From Paenibacillus endophyticus (GTDB lineage Bacteria > Bacillota > Bacilli > Paenibacillales > Paenibacillaceae), in assembly GCF_014192395.1 (NCBI RefSeq), contig NZ_JACHXW010000032.1, positions 1 through 64,000 of the forward strand: DNA of 64,000 nt, read 5' to 3'. Below the pieces are notes generated by a model, which worked only from the letters and a program-made list of their open reading frames with translations, searched no databases and was not told where the DNA came from. Positions 49,778 through 59,541 of this stretch are shown here, piece by piece. A program made the translations under genes and the position numbers. The stretch's first letter is position 1; each line of letters begins with the position of its first letter.

Positions 49778-51190
49778 ATGAATTTGCAGATGGAACTAGA
49801 GAAGGAAGCGGAGGATCGGGGGTTTTGGTCTCCTGGTGATGGCATCGTTGTTGCCGTATCCGGCGGTCCGGACTCCATGGCGCTTCTGCATATGCTCTCT
49901 TCTATCGCTAAAAGAAGTGCTATTACCATTATTGCGGCACACGTTAATCACGGCTTTCGCGTGGAGGAATCTGCGCACGAGATGGAGGTCGTTCAATCTT
50001 TTGCGGAGCAGCTTGGCGTCGTATTCGAGTCGGTTACGCTTGATATGCCGGCTTATATAGAAGAAACCCGCATGAACGGGCAAGCTGCCTCGCGCGAGCG
50101 GCGATATGCATTCCTGCATCAAATTGCCGAACGGTATCAAGCCTCGCGCATCGCGCTTGCACATCATGCGGATGATCAAGCCGAGACGGTGCTTATGCGA
50201 ATAGTCAGAGGAGCAGGTTTAACAGGACTTGCCGGAATGTCTCTAAAAAGAAGAGAAAAAAACGTGGAACTTATTCGTCCGCTGCTTCGTATGAACAAGT
50301 CAGACCTTCTGCGTTACTGCGAAGAGCATCATATTCCTTACTGTACGGATAGCAGCAACAAGGAACGCTATTATTTCCGAAATATCATTCGGCTAGATAT
50401 TTTGCCTTATCTGTCCAGACATAATCCACAGATCTCCCAATCGCTTCAGCGGCTTGCAGAAGTGGCGGGTGCGGAAGATGATTGGATGGAGAAACAAACC
50501 GATGCATTATTTGCGCAGCTCGTAACGTTATCCCCCAATGAATGCGCGATTAGCTGCCTTGATTTGCGCGGTCTCCACGTCGCTTTACAAAGGAGATTGA
50601 TTAAACTAATATTAAGTTATCTTTCTAAGGAAACGGAAAAGATATCCTTCGAGCAGATTGAGACGATGCGGTTAGCCGCTTCCGCGCAAGCGCCGGCAAC
50701 TTGGCGTACGGATGCTGGCGCCGGTATTCGCTGTGTTCGCGAGTACGACGGGATGCGCTTCATTTGTGAATCCCAGCTTTCGTCAGGAGAGGCAAGCGAC
50801 TATTGGTATGAGGCGGTTTTGGATGAGAATAGCCTTGCGGTTGAACCGAGCGGCTGGACGTTTGAGTTTGTCCGAGCGTCCGCGAGTGATGACTGCAAAC
50901 CCGTTTCACGCTACGAGGCCTGCTTTGATGCTTCGGAGTTAACGTATCCGCTCGTCGTTCGAAATCGTCGGCCGGGCGACAGAATTCAAGTTTTAGGATT
51001 AAATGGCTCGAAAAAAGTGCAAGATATGTTCGTTGACGAGAAGATTGCACCGTTGAAGCGAGAGCTATATCCGCTCTTGTTCGACGCAGCAGGGAAATTG
51101 CTCTGGATTCCCGGCATCCGCAGATCGAGTCACGCGCTTACGAGCGAGCACACCAAGGATGTGTTGTTCATAAAGGCGCGAGGCGAATAA
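49778..51190 (+). CDS. tilS: tRNA(Ile)-lysidine synthetase
   Basis: A 470-residue enzyme that makes lysidine at C34 of tRNA-Ile(CAU). N-type ATP pyrophosphatase P-loop SGGPDS at 28-33, AHHADDQAETVLMRIVRG and the C-terminal TilS domain (VRNRRPGDRIQVLGLNGSKK, in part). Order tilS-hprT-ftsH is standard in Bacillota. Confidence 0.95.
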   Translation: MNLQMELEKEAEDRGFWSPGDGIVVAVSGGPDSMALLHMLSSIAKRSAITIIAAHVNHGFRVEESAHEMEVVQSFAEQLGVVFESVTLDMPAYIEETRMNGQAASRERRYAFLHQIAERYQASRIALAHHADDQAETVLMRIVRGAGLTGLAGMSLKRREKNVELIRPLLRMNKSDLLRYCEEHHIPYCTDSSNKERYYFRNIIRLDILPYLSRHNPQISQSLQRLAEVAGAEDDWMEKQTDALFAQLVTLSPNECAISCLDLRGLHVALQRRLIKLILSYLSKETEKISFEQIETMRLAASAQAPATWRTDAGAGIRCVREYDGMRFICESQLSSGEASDYWYEAVLDENSLAVEPSGWTFEFVRASASDDCKPVSRYEACFDASELTYPLVVRNRRPGDRIQVLGLNGSKKVQDMFVDEKIAPLKRELYPLLFDAAGKLLWIPGIRRSSHALTSEHTKDVLFIKARGE

Positions 51191-51241
51191 GAAGCACTGG
51201 TACACTCATAAACATAGTTAAGGCGTAGGGGGATTTCTACT

Positions 51242-51781
51242 TTGCAGAACGATATTCAAGAAGTATTGTACGACGCGCAGCAAATCGGTGATAAGGTAAA
51301 AGAGCTTGGCGAAACGCTAAGCAAAGATTTCAACGGGCGCAACCCGCTCGTTATTTGTGTTTTGAAAGGCGCTTTTATTTTCATGGCCGACTTGGTTAAG
51401 GAAATGACAGTGCCGCTCGAAATTGATTTCATGGCTGTGTCCAGCTACGGACAATCAACCAAATCTTCCGGAGTCGTGAAGATCATCAAGGATTTGGACG
51501 TCTCGGTTGAAGGCCGCGATGTACTTATTGTTGAGGATATTATCGATAGCGGGCTAACGCTCAGCTACCTCATCGATGTTCTGGAGCGTCGTAATGCAAA
51601 GTCGGTTACGGTTGTAACCTTGTTCGATAAGCCAGCTCGCCGCACCGTTGAGCTTGAGGCTGACTACAAGGGATTTACGCTACCGGACGAGTTTGTTGTC
51701 GGTTATGGTTTGGATTTCGCGGAAAAGTACCGCAATCTCCCTTATATCGGCATTTTGAAGCCGCAGGTTTATGAGAAATAG
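51242..51781 (+). CDS. hprT: hypoxanthine-guanine phosphoribosyltransferase
   Basis: A 179-residue purine salvage enzyme with the PRPP loop VLIVEDIIDSGLTLSYL. TTG start at 51242, 8 nt after AGGGGGA. Functionally linked to the nucleoside importer downstream and to PurR. Confidence 0.96.
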   Translation: MQNDIQEVLYDAQQIGDKVKELGETLSKDFNGRNPLVICVLKGAFIFMADLVKEMTVPLEIDFMAVSSYGQSTKSSGVVKIIKDLDVSVEGRDVLIVEDIIDSGLTLSYLIDVLERRNAKSVTVVTLFDKPARRTVELEADYKGFTLPDEFVVGYGLDFAEKYRNLPYIGILKPQVYEK

Positions 51782-51879
51782 TTGCGATTCACCCGTACAT
51801 GCCCTTCTCCGTACACCTCTATTGTTATGGAAAGTCATGATATGGTAAAATATTTTAAGCGTCTGAGAGGAGGTTGGGG

Positions 51880-53880
51880 ATGAATCGGATCATCCGTAAT
51901 ACTGGTTTTTATTTAATTATATTTTTGGTGACCGTTGGGATTTTTCAATTTATCAGCAGCCAAAATAACACGACCGTTGGATTGCGATACGATGAACTCG
52001 TAAATGCAATTGAATCAGGAAATGTTAAAGAGTTAAGTCTTAAGTACGAGAACCAATCTTATTTTGTTTCCGGTAAATATAAAGTGAAGCCTGCAGATGC
52101 TGAAAACGATCAATTCGTATCGAGGACGGGCATTAGCGCCGAGCCTAAGATAGCTGAATGGTCGAAACAGTACGGTTTTGCTTATGAAACGAAGGAAATG
52201 GATCAACCTAGCATCTGGCTAACGTTCCTTACCTCCATTATTCCTTTTGTTATCATCTTTGTCCTGTTCTTCTTCTTAATGAATCAAGCGCAGGGCGGCG
52301 GCGGCAAAGTGATGAACTTTGGCAAGAGCAAAGCGCGGCTTTACGATAACGAGAAGAAACGGATTACCTTTGATGATGTCGCCGGGGCTGATGAGGAGAA
52401 GCAAGAACTCGTCGAAGTGGTTGACTTCTTGAAGGATCCGCGGAAATTCAACTTGGTTGGTGCTCGCATACCTAAAGGTGTATTGCTTGTGGGTCCTCCA
52501 GGTACAGGTAAAACCTTGCTTGCCCGTGCAGTGGCCGGTGAAGCAGGCGTGCCGTTTTTCAGCATTTCGGGTTCTGATTTCGTTGAGATGTTCGTCGGTG
52601 TCGGCGCATCCCGTGTTCGCGACTTGTTCGAGAACGCAAAGAAAAACGCTCCTTGTATTATCTTTATCGATGAGATTGATGCTGTAGGCCGTCAGCGCGG
52701 CGCCGGACTTGGCGGCGGGCATGACGAGCGCGAGCAAACCCTCAATCAATTGCTGGTTGAGATGGATGGCTTCGGCGCTAACGAAGGAATTATTATCGTT
52801 GCGGCAACTAACCGTCCAGATATTCTCGATCCAGCCCTTCTTCGTCCGGGCCGCTTTGACCGTCAAATTACGGTTGACCGTCCAGATGTGAAAGGCCGCG
52901 AAGCGGTATTGAAAGTACATGCGCGCAATAAGCCGTTAGCTAAGGATGTTAAGCTTGAGGTTATCGCGAAGCGCACAACTGGTTTCAGTGGTGCAGATCT
53001 TGAAAACTTACTTAATGAAGCGGCGTTGCTTGCAGCGCGTCGGAACAAAAAAGATATTGCAATGGTTGAGGTTGACGATGCGATCGATCGGATCATTGTC
53101 GGTACGGAGAAGAAAAGCCGTGTTGTCAGCGACCGTGAGAAACGAATTGTCGCTTACCATGAAGCGGGACATACAATTGCAGGCTTTTTCTTGGAGCATG
53201 CGGATATGGTTCATAAGGTTACGATTATTCCTCGCGGACGCGCTGGCGGTTACGTCATTATGCTTCCGAAAGAAGATCGTATGCTTGTAACGAAGCAGGA
53301 GCTTCTCGATAAAATTACCGGCTTGCTTGCTGGCCGCGTCGCGGAAGAGCTCTTTATTGGAGAGATTGGAACGGGCGCTTACAGCGACTTTAAACAAGCG
53401 ACAAGCATTGTACGCGCAATGATTATGGAGTACGGTATGAGTGATAAGCTCGGACCGATGCAATTCGGCAGCTCGCAAGGCCAAGTATTCCTTGGCCGCG
53501 ATATCGGGCATGAGCAGAACTACTCGGATGCCATCGCCTATGAGATCGATCAAGAAATGCAGTCCATTATTACGGATTGTTATGATCGTGCGAAGAAGTT
53601 GTTGTCCGAGAAGAGCAAGGAAATGCATTTGATTGCCCAAACGCTCCTTAGTGAAGAAACGCTTGAGCTTGAGCAAATCAAACGTTTAGTCGAAACAGGT
53701 TCTTTGAATGGGGCCTTACCTTCCGACGGAGCAGCAGATACGATTGAACCAACAACAGAGCCGATTGTAGAAACGATTGGCGACGTAAAGGTTCGTATCC
53801 AAACTCGTGAGCAGGATGAAGTGAAAGGTCCAAGCTTAGAAAAACGCGACAACACAGACGAACCAGACAAGAACGAGTAG
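51880..53880 (+). CDS. ftsH: ATP-dependent zinc metalloprotease FtsH
   Basis: A 666-residue membrane protease: membrane segments at 11-27 and 112-134, AAA+ domain with Walker A GPPGTGKT at 205-212 and the SRH region, zinc site HEAGH at 427-431, and an acidic C-terminal tail. It degrades membrane and regulatory proteins. I use ATG 51880, 6 nt after GAGGAGG, not the TTG at 51874. Confidence 0.96.
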   Translation: MNRIIRNTGFYLIIFLVTVGIFQFISSQNNTTVGLRYDELVNAIESGNVKELSLKYENQSYFVSGKYKVKPADAENDQFVSRTGISAEPKIAEWSKQYGFAYETKEMDQPSIWLTFLTSIIPFVIIFVLFFFLMNQAQGGGGKVMNFGKSKARLYDNEKKRITFDDVAGADEEKQELVEVVDFLKDPRKFNLVGARIPKGVLLVGPPGTGKTLLARAVAGEAGVPFFSISGSDFVEMFVGVGASRVRDLFENAKKNAPCIIFIDEIDAVGRQRGAGLGGGHDEREQTLNQLLVEMDGFGANEGIIIVAATNRPDILDPALLRPGRFDRQITVDRPDVKGREAVLKVHARNKPLAKDVKLEVIAKRTTGFSGADLENLLNEAALLAARRNKKDIAMVEVDDAIDRIIVGTEKKSRVVSDREKRIVAYHEAGHTIAGFFLEHADMVHKVTIIPRGRAGGYVIMLPKEDRMLVTKQELLDKITGLLAGRVAEELFIGEIGTGAYSDFKQATSIVRAMIMEYGMSDKLGPMQFGSSQGQVFLGRDIGHEQNYSDAIAYEIDQEMQSIITDCYDRAKKLLSEKSKEMHLIAQTLLSEETLELEQIKRLVETGSLNGALPSDGAADTIEPTTEPIVETIGDVKVRIQTREQDEVKGPSLEKRDNTDEPDKNE

Positions 53881-53903
53881 ATTATTGGAGTTATGGCTAG
53901 CTA

Positions 53904-53948
53904 TAGTCGTTCTGCTACTTGTAAGAGTAGCGGGACGACTATTTTTTA
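53904..53948 (+). terminator. terminator of ftsH
   Basis: tagtcgt / acgacta outer stem with inner gctact/agtagc and six T. Confidence 0.88.
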
Positions 53949-53955
53949 CTTTATT

Positions 53956-53968
53956 AATGTTCGGATTT
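53956..53968 (-). promoter_or_regulatory. PurR box upstream of nup
   Basis: Reverse strand AAATCCGAACATT, 13 of 13 to AWWWCCGAACWWT. It lies in the spacer of a weak promoter (TTTATT 53950-53955, 17 nt, TATAAT 53973-53978), the same arrangement as at purR. Confidence 0.6.
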
Positions 53969-54060
53969 AGCCTATAATACACGTATAAACCACAAGCGGA
54001 AAAACAAGAAAGCTAACGTGAAGGTTTATATTTTTTTGGCTGTATATTACATAAATGTTA

Positions 54061-54114
54061 CATTGATATAAAATCAATGATTTTGTGTCACAAAACCTGA
54101 CATTAAATCATTGA
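54061..54114 (+). repeat. nested inverted repeats in the nup control region
   Basis: CATTGAT (54061-54067) pairs with ATCAATG (54073-54079); TCAATGATTT (54074-54083) pairs with AAATCATTGA (54105-54114); between them lies the palindrome TTTTGTG-T-CACAAAA (54081-54095). The last arm overlaps the -35 of the proximal promoter. Confidence 0.6.
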
Positions 54115-54138
54115 CGTTTATTTTTTTGTAACTATAAT
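54111..54138 (+). promoter_or_regulatory. proximal sigma-A promoter of nup
   Basis: TTGACG, 16 nt, TATAAT. Leader of about 85 nt to the ATG. Confidence 0.6.
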
Positions 54139-54229
54139 GAAATAATAGCGGCCAGTAACAGCAAGACTAAGAAGGTATAACAGGGGTTGCACAGCTTTAA
54201 CAAAACAAGAAGCAAGGGAGAGAACACGC

Positions 54230-55297
54230 ATGAAAAAAACATTTAGTCTAATGCTCGTGATGATGATCGCGTTGACACTTGTATTGTCGGCTTGCGGAGC
54301 AAAGAATAACAATGAGGGCGGAACAAACGGAGGTGCCAACGAAGGTACCAACGAAGGTACTAAAGTAGAGTCCGATGGATCGGGTAAAGACTTTAAGATT
54401 GGTATGGTAACGGATGTTGGCGGCGTACATGACAAATCCTTTAACCAAAGCGCATGGGAAGCTCTTGAGACTGTAACGGCCGAAACGGGTGCTGTTACGA
54501 AGTTTCTAGAGAGCAAAGGCGAAGCGGATATGGAGCCGAACCTGAACAGCTTCGTTAAAGAAGGCTACAACCTGACTTGGGGTATCGGTTTCTTGTTCAA
54601 CGATGCACTAAGCAAAGTGGCAAAAGAAAACCCGGATGCTAAGCTTGCTGTTATCGACAGCGTAATTGAAGCGCCAAACGTTGCTTCCATTACTTTTGCT
54701 GAGCATGAAGGTTCTTTCTTGGTAGGCGTTGTTGCAGGCCTTATGACGAAAACAAATAAAATCGGTTTTGTAGGCGGAATGGAAATTCCGGTTATCAAAA
54801 AATTTGAAGCTGGTTTCAAAGCAGGCGTTGCTGCTGTTAAGCCGGATGCTAAAGTTGAAGTTGACTATACAGGCGACTTCGGTAAGCCTGACCTTGGCAA
54901 ACTGGCTGCTGCTACGATGTACGATGGCGGCGTAGATATTATTTTCCACGCAGCTGGCGGAACGGGTAACGGTGTTTTCAACGAAGCGAAAGCACGTAAA
55001 GACAATGGCGATGCCGTTTGGGTTATCGGCGTAGATAAAGACCAATCGCTGGAGTTCGGCGATGAAATCACGCTTACTTCGATGATGAAGGGCGTAGAAG
55101 CTGCCGTTCATAAAGTATCCAAGGACTTGATCGCAGGCAATTTCGCAGGCGGTACAACACAAGAGCTTGGCTTGAAAGATGATGCTGTAGGCTTGCCGGA
55201 TACATCTTCCAAGAACGTCCCTGCTGATGTACTTGAAAAAGTGGCAGAATACAAAGCAAAAATCGTTAGCGGCGAAATCAAAGTGCCTACTGAATAG
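54230..55297 (+). CDS. nupN: purine nucleoside ABC transporter binding lipoprotein (BMP family)
   Basis: A 355-residue BMP/PnrA-type lipoprotein: signal with lipobox LSAC (Cys about residue 22), a Gly/Asn/Glu-rich linker, then KIGMVTDVGGVHDKSFNQSAW and the nucleoside-site residues of the family. It captures purine nucleosides (guanosine in B. subtilis NupN). A terminator separates it from nupO. This operon is not at this place in B. subtilis. Confidence 0.88.
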   Translation: MKKTFSLMLVMMIALTLVLSACGAKNNNEGGTNGGANEGTNEGTKVESDGSGKDFKIGMVTDVGGVHDKSFNQSAWEALETVTAETGAVTKFLESKGEADMEPNLNSFVKEGYNLTWGIGFLFNDALSKVAKENPDAKLAVIDSVIEAPNVASITFAEHEGSFLVGVVAGLMTKTNKIGFVGGMEIPVIKKFEAGFKAGVAAVKPDAKVEVDYTGDFGKPDLGKLAAATMYDGGVDIIFHAAGGTGNGVFNEAKARKDNGDAVWVIGVDKDQSLEFGDEITLTSMMKGVEAAVHKVSKDLIAGNFAGGTTQELGLKDDAVGLPDTSSKNVPADVLEKVAEYKAKIVSGEIKVPTE

Positions 55298-55353
55298 TTT
55301 TCACTATTCCTTGGTATCCTTTGTTTGAGGTTCGTTTGCAGATTGCATCAGAC

Positions 55354-55383
55354 AAGACCGGCTTCGGCCGGTCTTTATTCTTT
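55354..55383 (+). terminator. attenuating terminator between nupN and nupO
   Basis: aagaccggc-ttcg-gccggtctt with a C(TTCG)G tetraloop and a T-rich tail; the same layout as urtA-urtB. Confidence 0.88.
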
Positions 55384-55460
55384 TTTATTTTAAGAAATAT
55401 GTGTATAATGTGCTTGCGCTACATGTTTTTATAGCGGTAGAACCGGGGAGATGATAAGGA

Positions 55461-56996
55461 ATGGACCGGAGCTTAACGGCAGTACAGTTAAAAGGAATAA
55501 CGAAACGGTTTCCTGGGTTGGTAGCTAATGATTCCATTAATTTCGAGTTGAAAAAAGGCGAAATTCACGCCTTGCTTGGCGAGAACGGTGCAGGCAAATC
55601 AACACTGATGAACATTTTGTTTGGGTTATATCAGCCTGACGAAGGCGAGATTTGGATTAACGGGAAACAGACAGTTATCGAGGGTGCTTCGCGGGCTATC
55701 GAATTAGGAATCGGAATGGTGCATCAGCATTTCAAGCTCGTACAACCTTTCACGGTTGCAGAGAATATTGTGCTTGGCAATGAGCCTGTAAAGGGGCTGA
55801 AAATTGACTATAAGCTTGCAAATGAGAAGGTTCGGACAATCTCTGAACGTTATGGTCTGAAGGTAGACCCTCAGGCGCGAATTAAAGATATTACGGTCGG
55901 CATGCAGCAACGCGTAGAAATTTTAAAAACGTTGTACCGGGGAGCGGAAATCGTCATTTTTGACGAACCGACTGCCGTATTGACCGTGCAGGAAATTGAA
56001 GAGCTCATTGAAATTATTCGAAATCTTGCCGCAGAAGGCAAATCGATTATTATCATTACGCATAAGCTGAAAGAGGTTATGGCCCTTGCGGATTCTGTAA
56101 CCGTTATTAGACGAGGCAAGGTGATCAAGACCGTCACAACCGATGAAACGAATGAGCAGCAGCTTGCTGAACTTATGGTGGGCCGGGATGTTTCCTTTGA
56201 AGTGAAGAAAACAAAACGCGAGCCTGGCGAGGTTATTCTGGCGGTGGACAACCTGAAGATGAAAGGCGAGCAAGGCAAAAATGCATTGAACGGCGTCAGC
56301 TTGGATATTCGGGCCGGCGAGATTCTAGGCATTGCAGGCGTTGACGGGAACGGGCAAAGCGAGCTTATCTATGCGATAACGGGTATGCGGAAGGTCGAAG
56401 GAGGCGCTGTGAAGCTGAACGGGCGCGATATGACGAACCATTCCCCTCGTGATGTATCGGTTGCAGGCGTTGGCCATATCCCGGAGGACAGGCATAAGCA
56501 TGGCCTCGTGCTGGACTTCAGCGTCAGCGAGAACATGATCCTCAACACTTATTTCGAACCGGAATTCGGGAAAACGATGTTTATTGATTATAAAGCGATG
56601 GATACGCTCTCGGATAAGCTGGTCAAAGAGTTCGATGTCCGCTCATCCGGCATTCACACGCATGCACGCGCGCTGTCTGGGGGCAATCAGCAGAAAGCGA
56701 TAATCGCAAGGGAGTTGCACAAGGATCCCGATCTGCTTATTGCGGTGCAGCCGACACGGGGGCTTGATATCGGAGCAATTGAATATGTGCATAAGCGTCT
56801 AGTACAAGCCCGGAACGAGGGCAAGGCGATTCTGCTCGTCTCTTTTGAGCTTGATGAGCTTTATGCTTTGTCCGACCGCATAGCGGTTATGTACGAAGGC
56901 AGGCTGATGGGCGAAGTAGACGCAGAGAAAAGAGACGATCAACAGCTGGGCCTTATGATGGCCGGCAACAAGGCAACAGCCGACGGGAGAGGATAG
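55461..56996 (+). CDS. nupO: purine nucleoside ABC transporter ATPase
   Basis: A 511-residue double ATPase as in sugar and nucleoside importers. The N-terminal half has Walker A GENGAGKST and EIVIFDEPTAVLT; the C-terminal half has a degenerate Walker A (GVDGNGQSEL) and LSGGNQQKAIIAREL. ATG at 55461 after GGGGAGATGA. Confidence 0.92.
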   Translation: MDRSLTAVQLKGITKRFPGLVANDSINFELKKGEIHALLGENGAGKSTLMNILFGLYQPDEGEIWINGKQTVIEGASRAIELGIGMVHQHFKLVQPFTVAENIVLGNEPVKGLKIDYKLANEKVRTISERYGLKVDPQARIKDITVGMQQRVEILKTLYRGAEIVIFDEPTAVLTVQEIEELIEIIRNLAAEGKSIIIITHKLKEVMALADSVTVIRRGKVIKTVTTDETNEQQLAELMVGRDVSFEVKKTKREPGEVILAVDNLKMKGEQGKNALNGVSLDIRAGEILGIAGVDGNGQSELIYAITGMRKVEGGAVKLNGRDMTNHSPRDVSVAGVGHIPEDRHKHGLVLDFSVSENMILNTYFEPEFGKTMFIDYKAMDTLSDKLVKEFDVRSSGIHTHARALSGGNQQKAIIARELHKDPDLLIAVQPTRGLDIGAIEYVHKRLVQARNEGKAILLVSFELDELYALSDRIAVMYEGRLMGEVDAEKRDDQQLGLMMAGNKATADGRG

Positions 56997-57001
56997 CGCG
57001 C

Positions 57002-58084
57002 ATGGAAATGTTGAGAAAAATATTTAGTAAATCGTCTATCCTCATACCTTTGGTTGCGATCATCCTCGGTCTAATCGTAGGTGCAATTGCGATGCTGGCT
57101 GGCGGATACAATCCGATTCTTGCCTATTCGTCCCTGCTGGATAAGCTGTTCAGCACGCCTTACAATCTTGGTGAAGCGATTCGAGCCATTACACCGCTCA
57201 TATTTACCGGTCTTGCGGTATCGTTTGCATTCCGTACCGGATTGTTCAATATCGGGGTAGAAGGTCAGTTTGTCATGGGTATGACAGGCGCAACGATCAT
57301 CGGCGTTTTGCTCGATCTACCGTGGTACATCCACGCTCCTCTCGCCATCATAACAGGCGCGGTATTCGGCGGCTTGTGGGCAGGCATTGCGGGTTATCTG
57401 AAAGCGAAGCGCGGCGTTAACGAGGTTATTTCCTCTATCATGCTCAATTGGATTGCCTTGTTTCTGTCCAACTTCATCGTTGCGAAGTTCCTTGTGGAAA
57501 AGGGACAACAGAAATCGATGACGGTTCATGAATCCGCTATGGTCAAAATCGATTGGCTGATCAAGCTGACGGATAATGCCCGTATGCACTGGGGAACCAT
57601 CATTGCGATTGTCTGCGTTATCGTATTTTACATCGTACTATGGCGGACAAAGCAGGGCTATGAGCTGCGTGCAGTTGGCCATAATCCCGATGCAGCCCTT
57701 TATGCGGGGATGAATGTCAATGTAACGATGGTGAAATCGATGTTCATAAGCGGTGTGTTTGCGGGCCTTGGCGGGGTTTTTGAAATTCTAGGTGTATTCG
57801 GCAATCAAACTGTGATGGCTGCTTCTCCTGGCTATGGGTTTGACGGTATCGCAGTAGCGCTGCTTGGTGGCAATACCCCGATTGGCGTTCTGTTAGGCGC
57901 TGTTTTATTCGGCGGACTAAGCTATGGCTCGGCTGGTATGAGCTTTGGTGCAGGCGTTCCTCCAGAGGTTGTTCGCATCGTGATCGGCGCCGTCATTTTC
58001 TTCGTTGCTTCGCATGGATTAGTGAAGTGGTTCCTAAAGCCTTTTCTAAATAAACGTGCGAGCAAGCGGAAGGAGGCGGCGTAG
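57002..58084 (+). CDS. nupP: purine nucleoside ABC transporter permease (NupP)
   Basis: A 360-residue permease with about eight to ten membrane segments and the family motif FRTGLFNIGVEGQFVMG. It starts 5 nt after nupO, and nupQ starts at the next base after its stop. Confidence 0.9.
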   Translation: MEMLRKIFSKSSILIPLVAIILGLIVGAIAMLAGGYNPILAYSSLLDKLFSTPYNLGEAIRAITPLIFTGLAVSFAFRTGLFNIGVEGQFVMGMTGATIIGVLLDLPWYIHAPLAIITGAVFGGLWAGIAGYLKAKRGVNEVISSIMLNWIALFLSNFIVAKFLVEKGQQKSMTVHESAMVKIDWLIKLTDNARMHWGTIIAIVCVIVFYIVLWRTKQGYELRAVGHNPDAALYAGMNVNVTMVKSMFISGVFAGLGGVFEILGVFGNQTVMAASPGYGFDGIAVALLGGNTPIGVLLGAVLFGGLSYGSAGMSFGAGVPPEVVRIVIGAVIFFVASHGLVKWFLKPFLNKRASKRKEAA

Positions 58085-59047
58085 ATGGACGTACTTGAAA
58101 TCATTGGACAGCTCATAAATACAACGCTTGTCTTTTCTACCGCGCTGATCTTTACAGCGCTTGGGGGAATGTATTCGGAGCGCTCGGGTGTCGTTAACAT
58201 TGGTCTTGAAGGTTTAATGGTGTCAGGCGCGTTTGCTGCGGCTGTCGCTACCGAATATGCGATTCAAGCGGGTCTTGGCGGCGTTTCGCCGTGGATTGGT
58301 TTTATCGCGGCAGCTATCTACGGCGTGCTGTTCTCATTGCTTCATGCGATATCGACCATTACGTTTCGGGCGGATCAAACGGTCGTGGGCGTCGTTATTA
58401 ATATTTTATCGTTAGGTTTATCCCTATACCTGACAAAGAGCCTGTACGCGGGCTCGGGGCAAACACCTCTTCTTGAAAATGTGTTTCATAAATGGCAGAT
58501 TCCGTTTTTATCGGATATACCGCTGCTTGGCAGGGCGATATTTACCGCTTACCCGACAACTTATATCGCGCTCGCCCTTGCTGTTATCAGCTACTTCATT
58601 CTGTTCCGTACTCCTTTTGGGCTGCGTCTTCGCGCTGTAGGCGAGCATCCGAGCTCGGCGGATACAGTTGGGATTAGCGTGACAAAGTATCGTTACATCG
58701 GGGTTCTGCTTAGCGGAGCACTAGCCGGTCTTGGCGGCGCGACGATTACTTTGACCACGACAAGCAGCTTCGCGCATAATACAATTTCGGGCCAAGGCTT
58801 CATCGCGCTTGCCGCGTTGATATTTGGCAAATGGAATCCGCTTGGCTTAGTAGGCGCGGCTATGTTCTTCGGTCTCGCACAAGCGCTCAGAAGCTTTATG
58901 CAGCGATTTGAATTCGCACAGCAAATTCCGGCGGAGTTCTTCTATATGCTGCCTTATGTATTGACCTTGATCGTTCTAGCGGGTGCCGTTGGCCGTTCCA
59001 ATGCACCTTCTGCGCTTGGTCAGCCATACGATCCAGCGAAGCGTTAA
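58085..59047 (+). CDS. nupQ: purine nucleoside ABC transporter permease (NupQ)
   Basis: A 320-residue permease with GGMYSERSGVVNIGLEGLMVSGAF and about eight membrane segments; pairs with NupP as a heterodimer. It closes the nupNOPQ operon, followed by a strong terminator and a dispersed repeat. Confidence 0.9.
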   Translation: MDVLEIIGQLINTTLVFSTALIFTALGGMYSERSGVVNIGLEGLMVSGAFAAAVATEYAIQAGLGGVSPWIGFIAAAIYGVLFSLLHAISTITFRADQTVVGVVINILSLGLSLYLTKSLYAGSGQTPLLENVFHKWQIPFLSDIPLLGRAIFTAYPTTYIALALAVISYFILFRTPFGLRLRAVGEHPSSADTVGISVTKYRYIGVLLSGALAGLGGATITLTTTSSFAHNTISGQGFIALAALIFGKWNPLGLVGAAMFFGLAQALRSFMQRFEFAQQIPAEFFYMLPYVLTLIVLAGAVGRSNAPSALGQPYDPAKR

Positions 59048-59049
59048 TT

Positions 59050-59094
59050 GAAAAGAAAAGTCTCTTTCCATTGAGGAGAGAGACTTTTCTTTTT
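59050..59094 (+). terminator. terminator of the nup operon
   Basis: gaaaagaaaagtctct / agagacttttctttt stem. Confidence 0.9.
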
Positions 59095-59193
59095 AAAATA
59101 TAAGACTTATACGCACGCGATAAAGTATTCTTCTATTTCTACGAGAAACGAATACCGTCTATTTGCAGAGGACGGCGAAGCCGTTTCTTCTTG
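59095..59193 (+). repeat. dispersed intergenic repeat, copy 6 (type A)
   Basis: AAATATAAGACTTATACGC to CCGTTTCTTCTTG, directly behind the nup terminator. It shares TAAAGTATTCTTCTATTTCT with copy 4 and ACGAGAAACG with types A. Confidence 0.83.
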
Positions 59194-59369
59194 TGTAGCA
59201 GTGCATCCGATCCCAACTGCTTAATTGCCTAATATCGCCATAATAGGCGTGGATCGTCGAAATGGCTCGGATTTTATGCTAAGAAAGCCCGTTTGCTGCG
59301 AATGCTGCCCGGATACAGCTATAAGAAAAATTAATTTGGAATAGTAGGCCCAAAAAGGGCTTTCACGCA

Positions 59370-59398
59370 TTGACAGTAGCATCTACCGCGTGTAAATT
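59370..59398 (+). promoter_or_regulatory. weak candidate promoter of the nad operon
   Basis: TTGACA, 17 nt, TAAATT. The -10 is poor. I found no NiaR-type operator; the rest of 59194-59541 holds nothing else I can name. Confidence 0.3.
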
Positions 59399-59541
59399 AA
59401 AACTTAATCAAATGAATTTATCCCTTTTGGTTTAAACTATAGGTAAGCGACTTTCTAAGTTTGTGCATCAATTCACAAAGTTGAGCTTGCCGTATAACGG
59501 AATGGGCATACCCCATCCCTCATAAGAGGAGAGGATCTACT

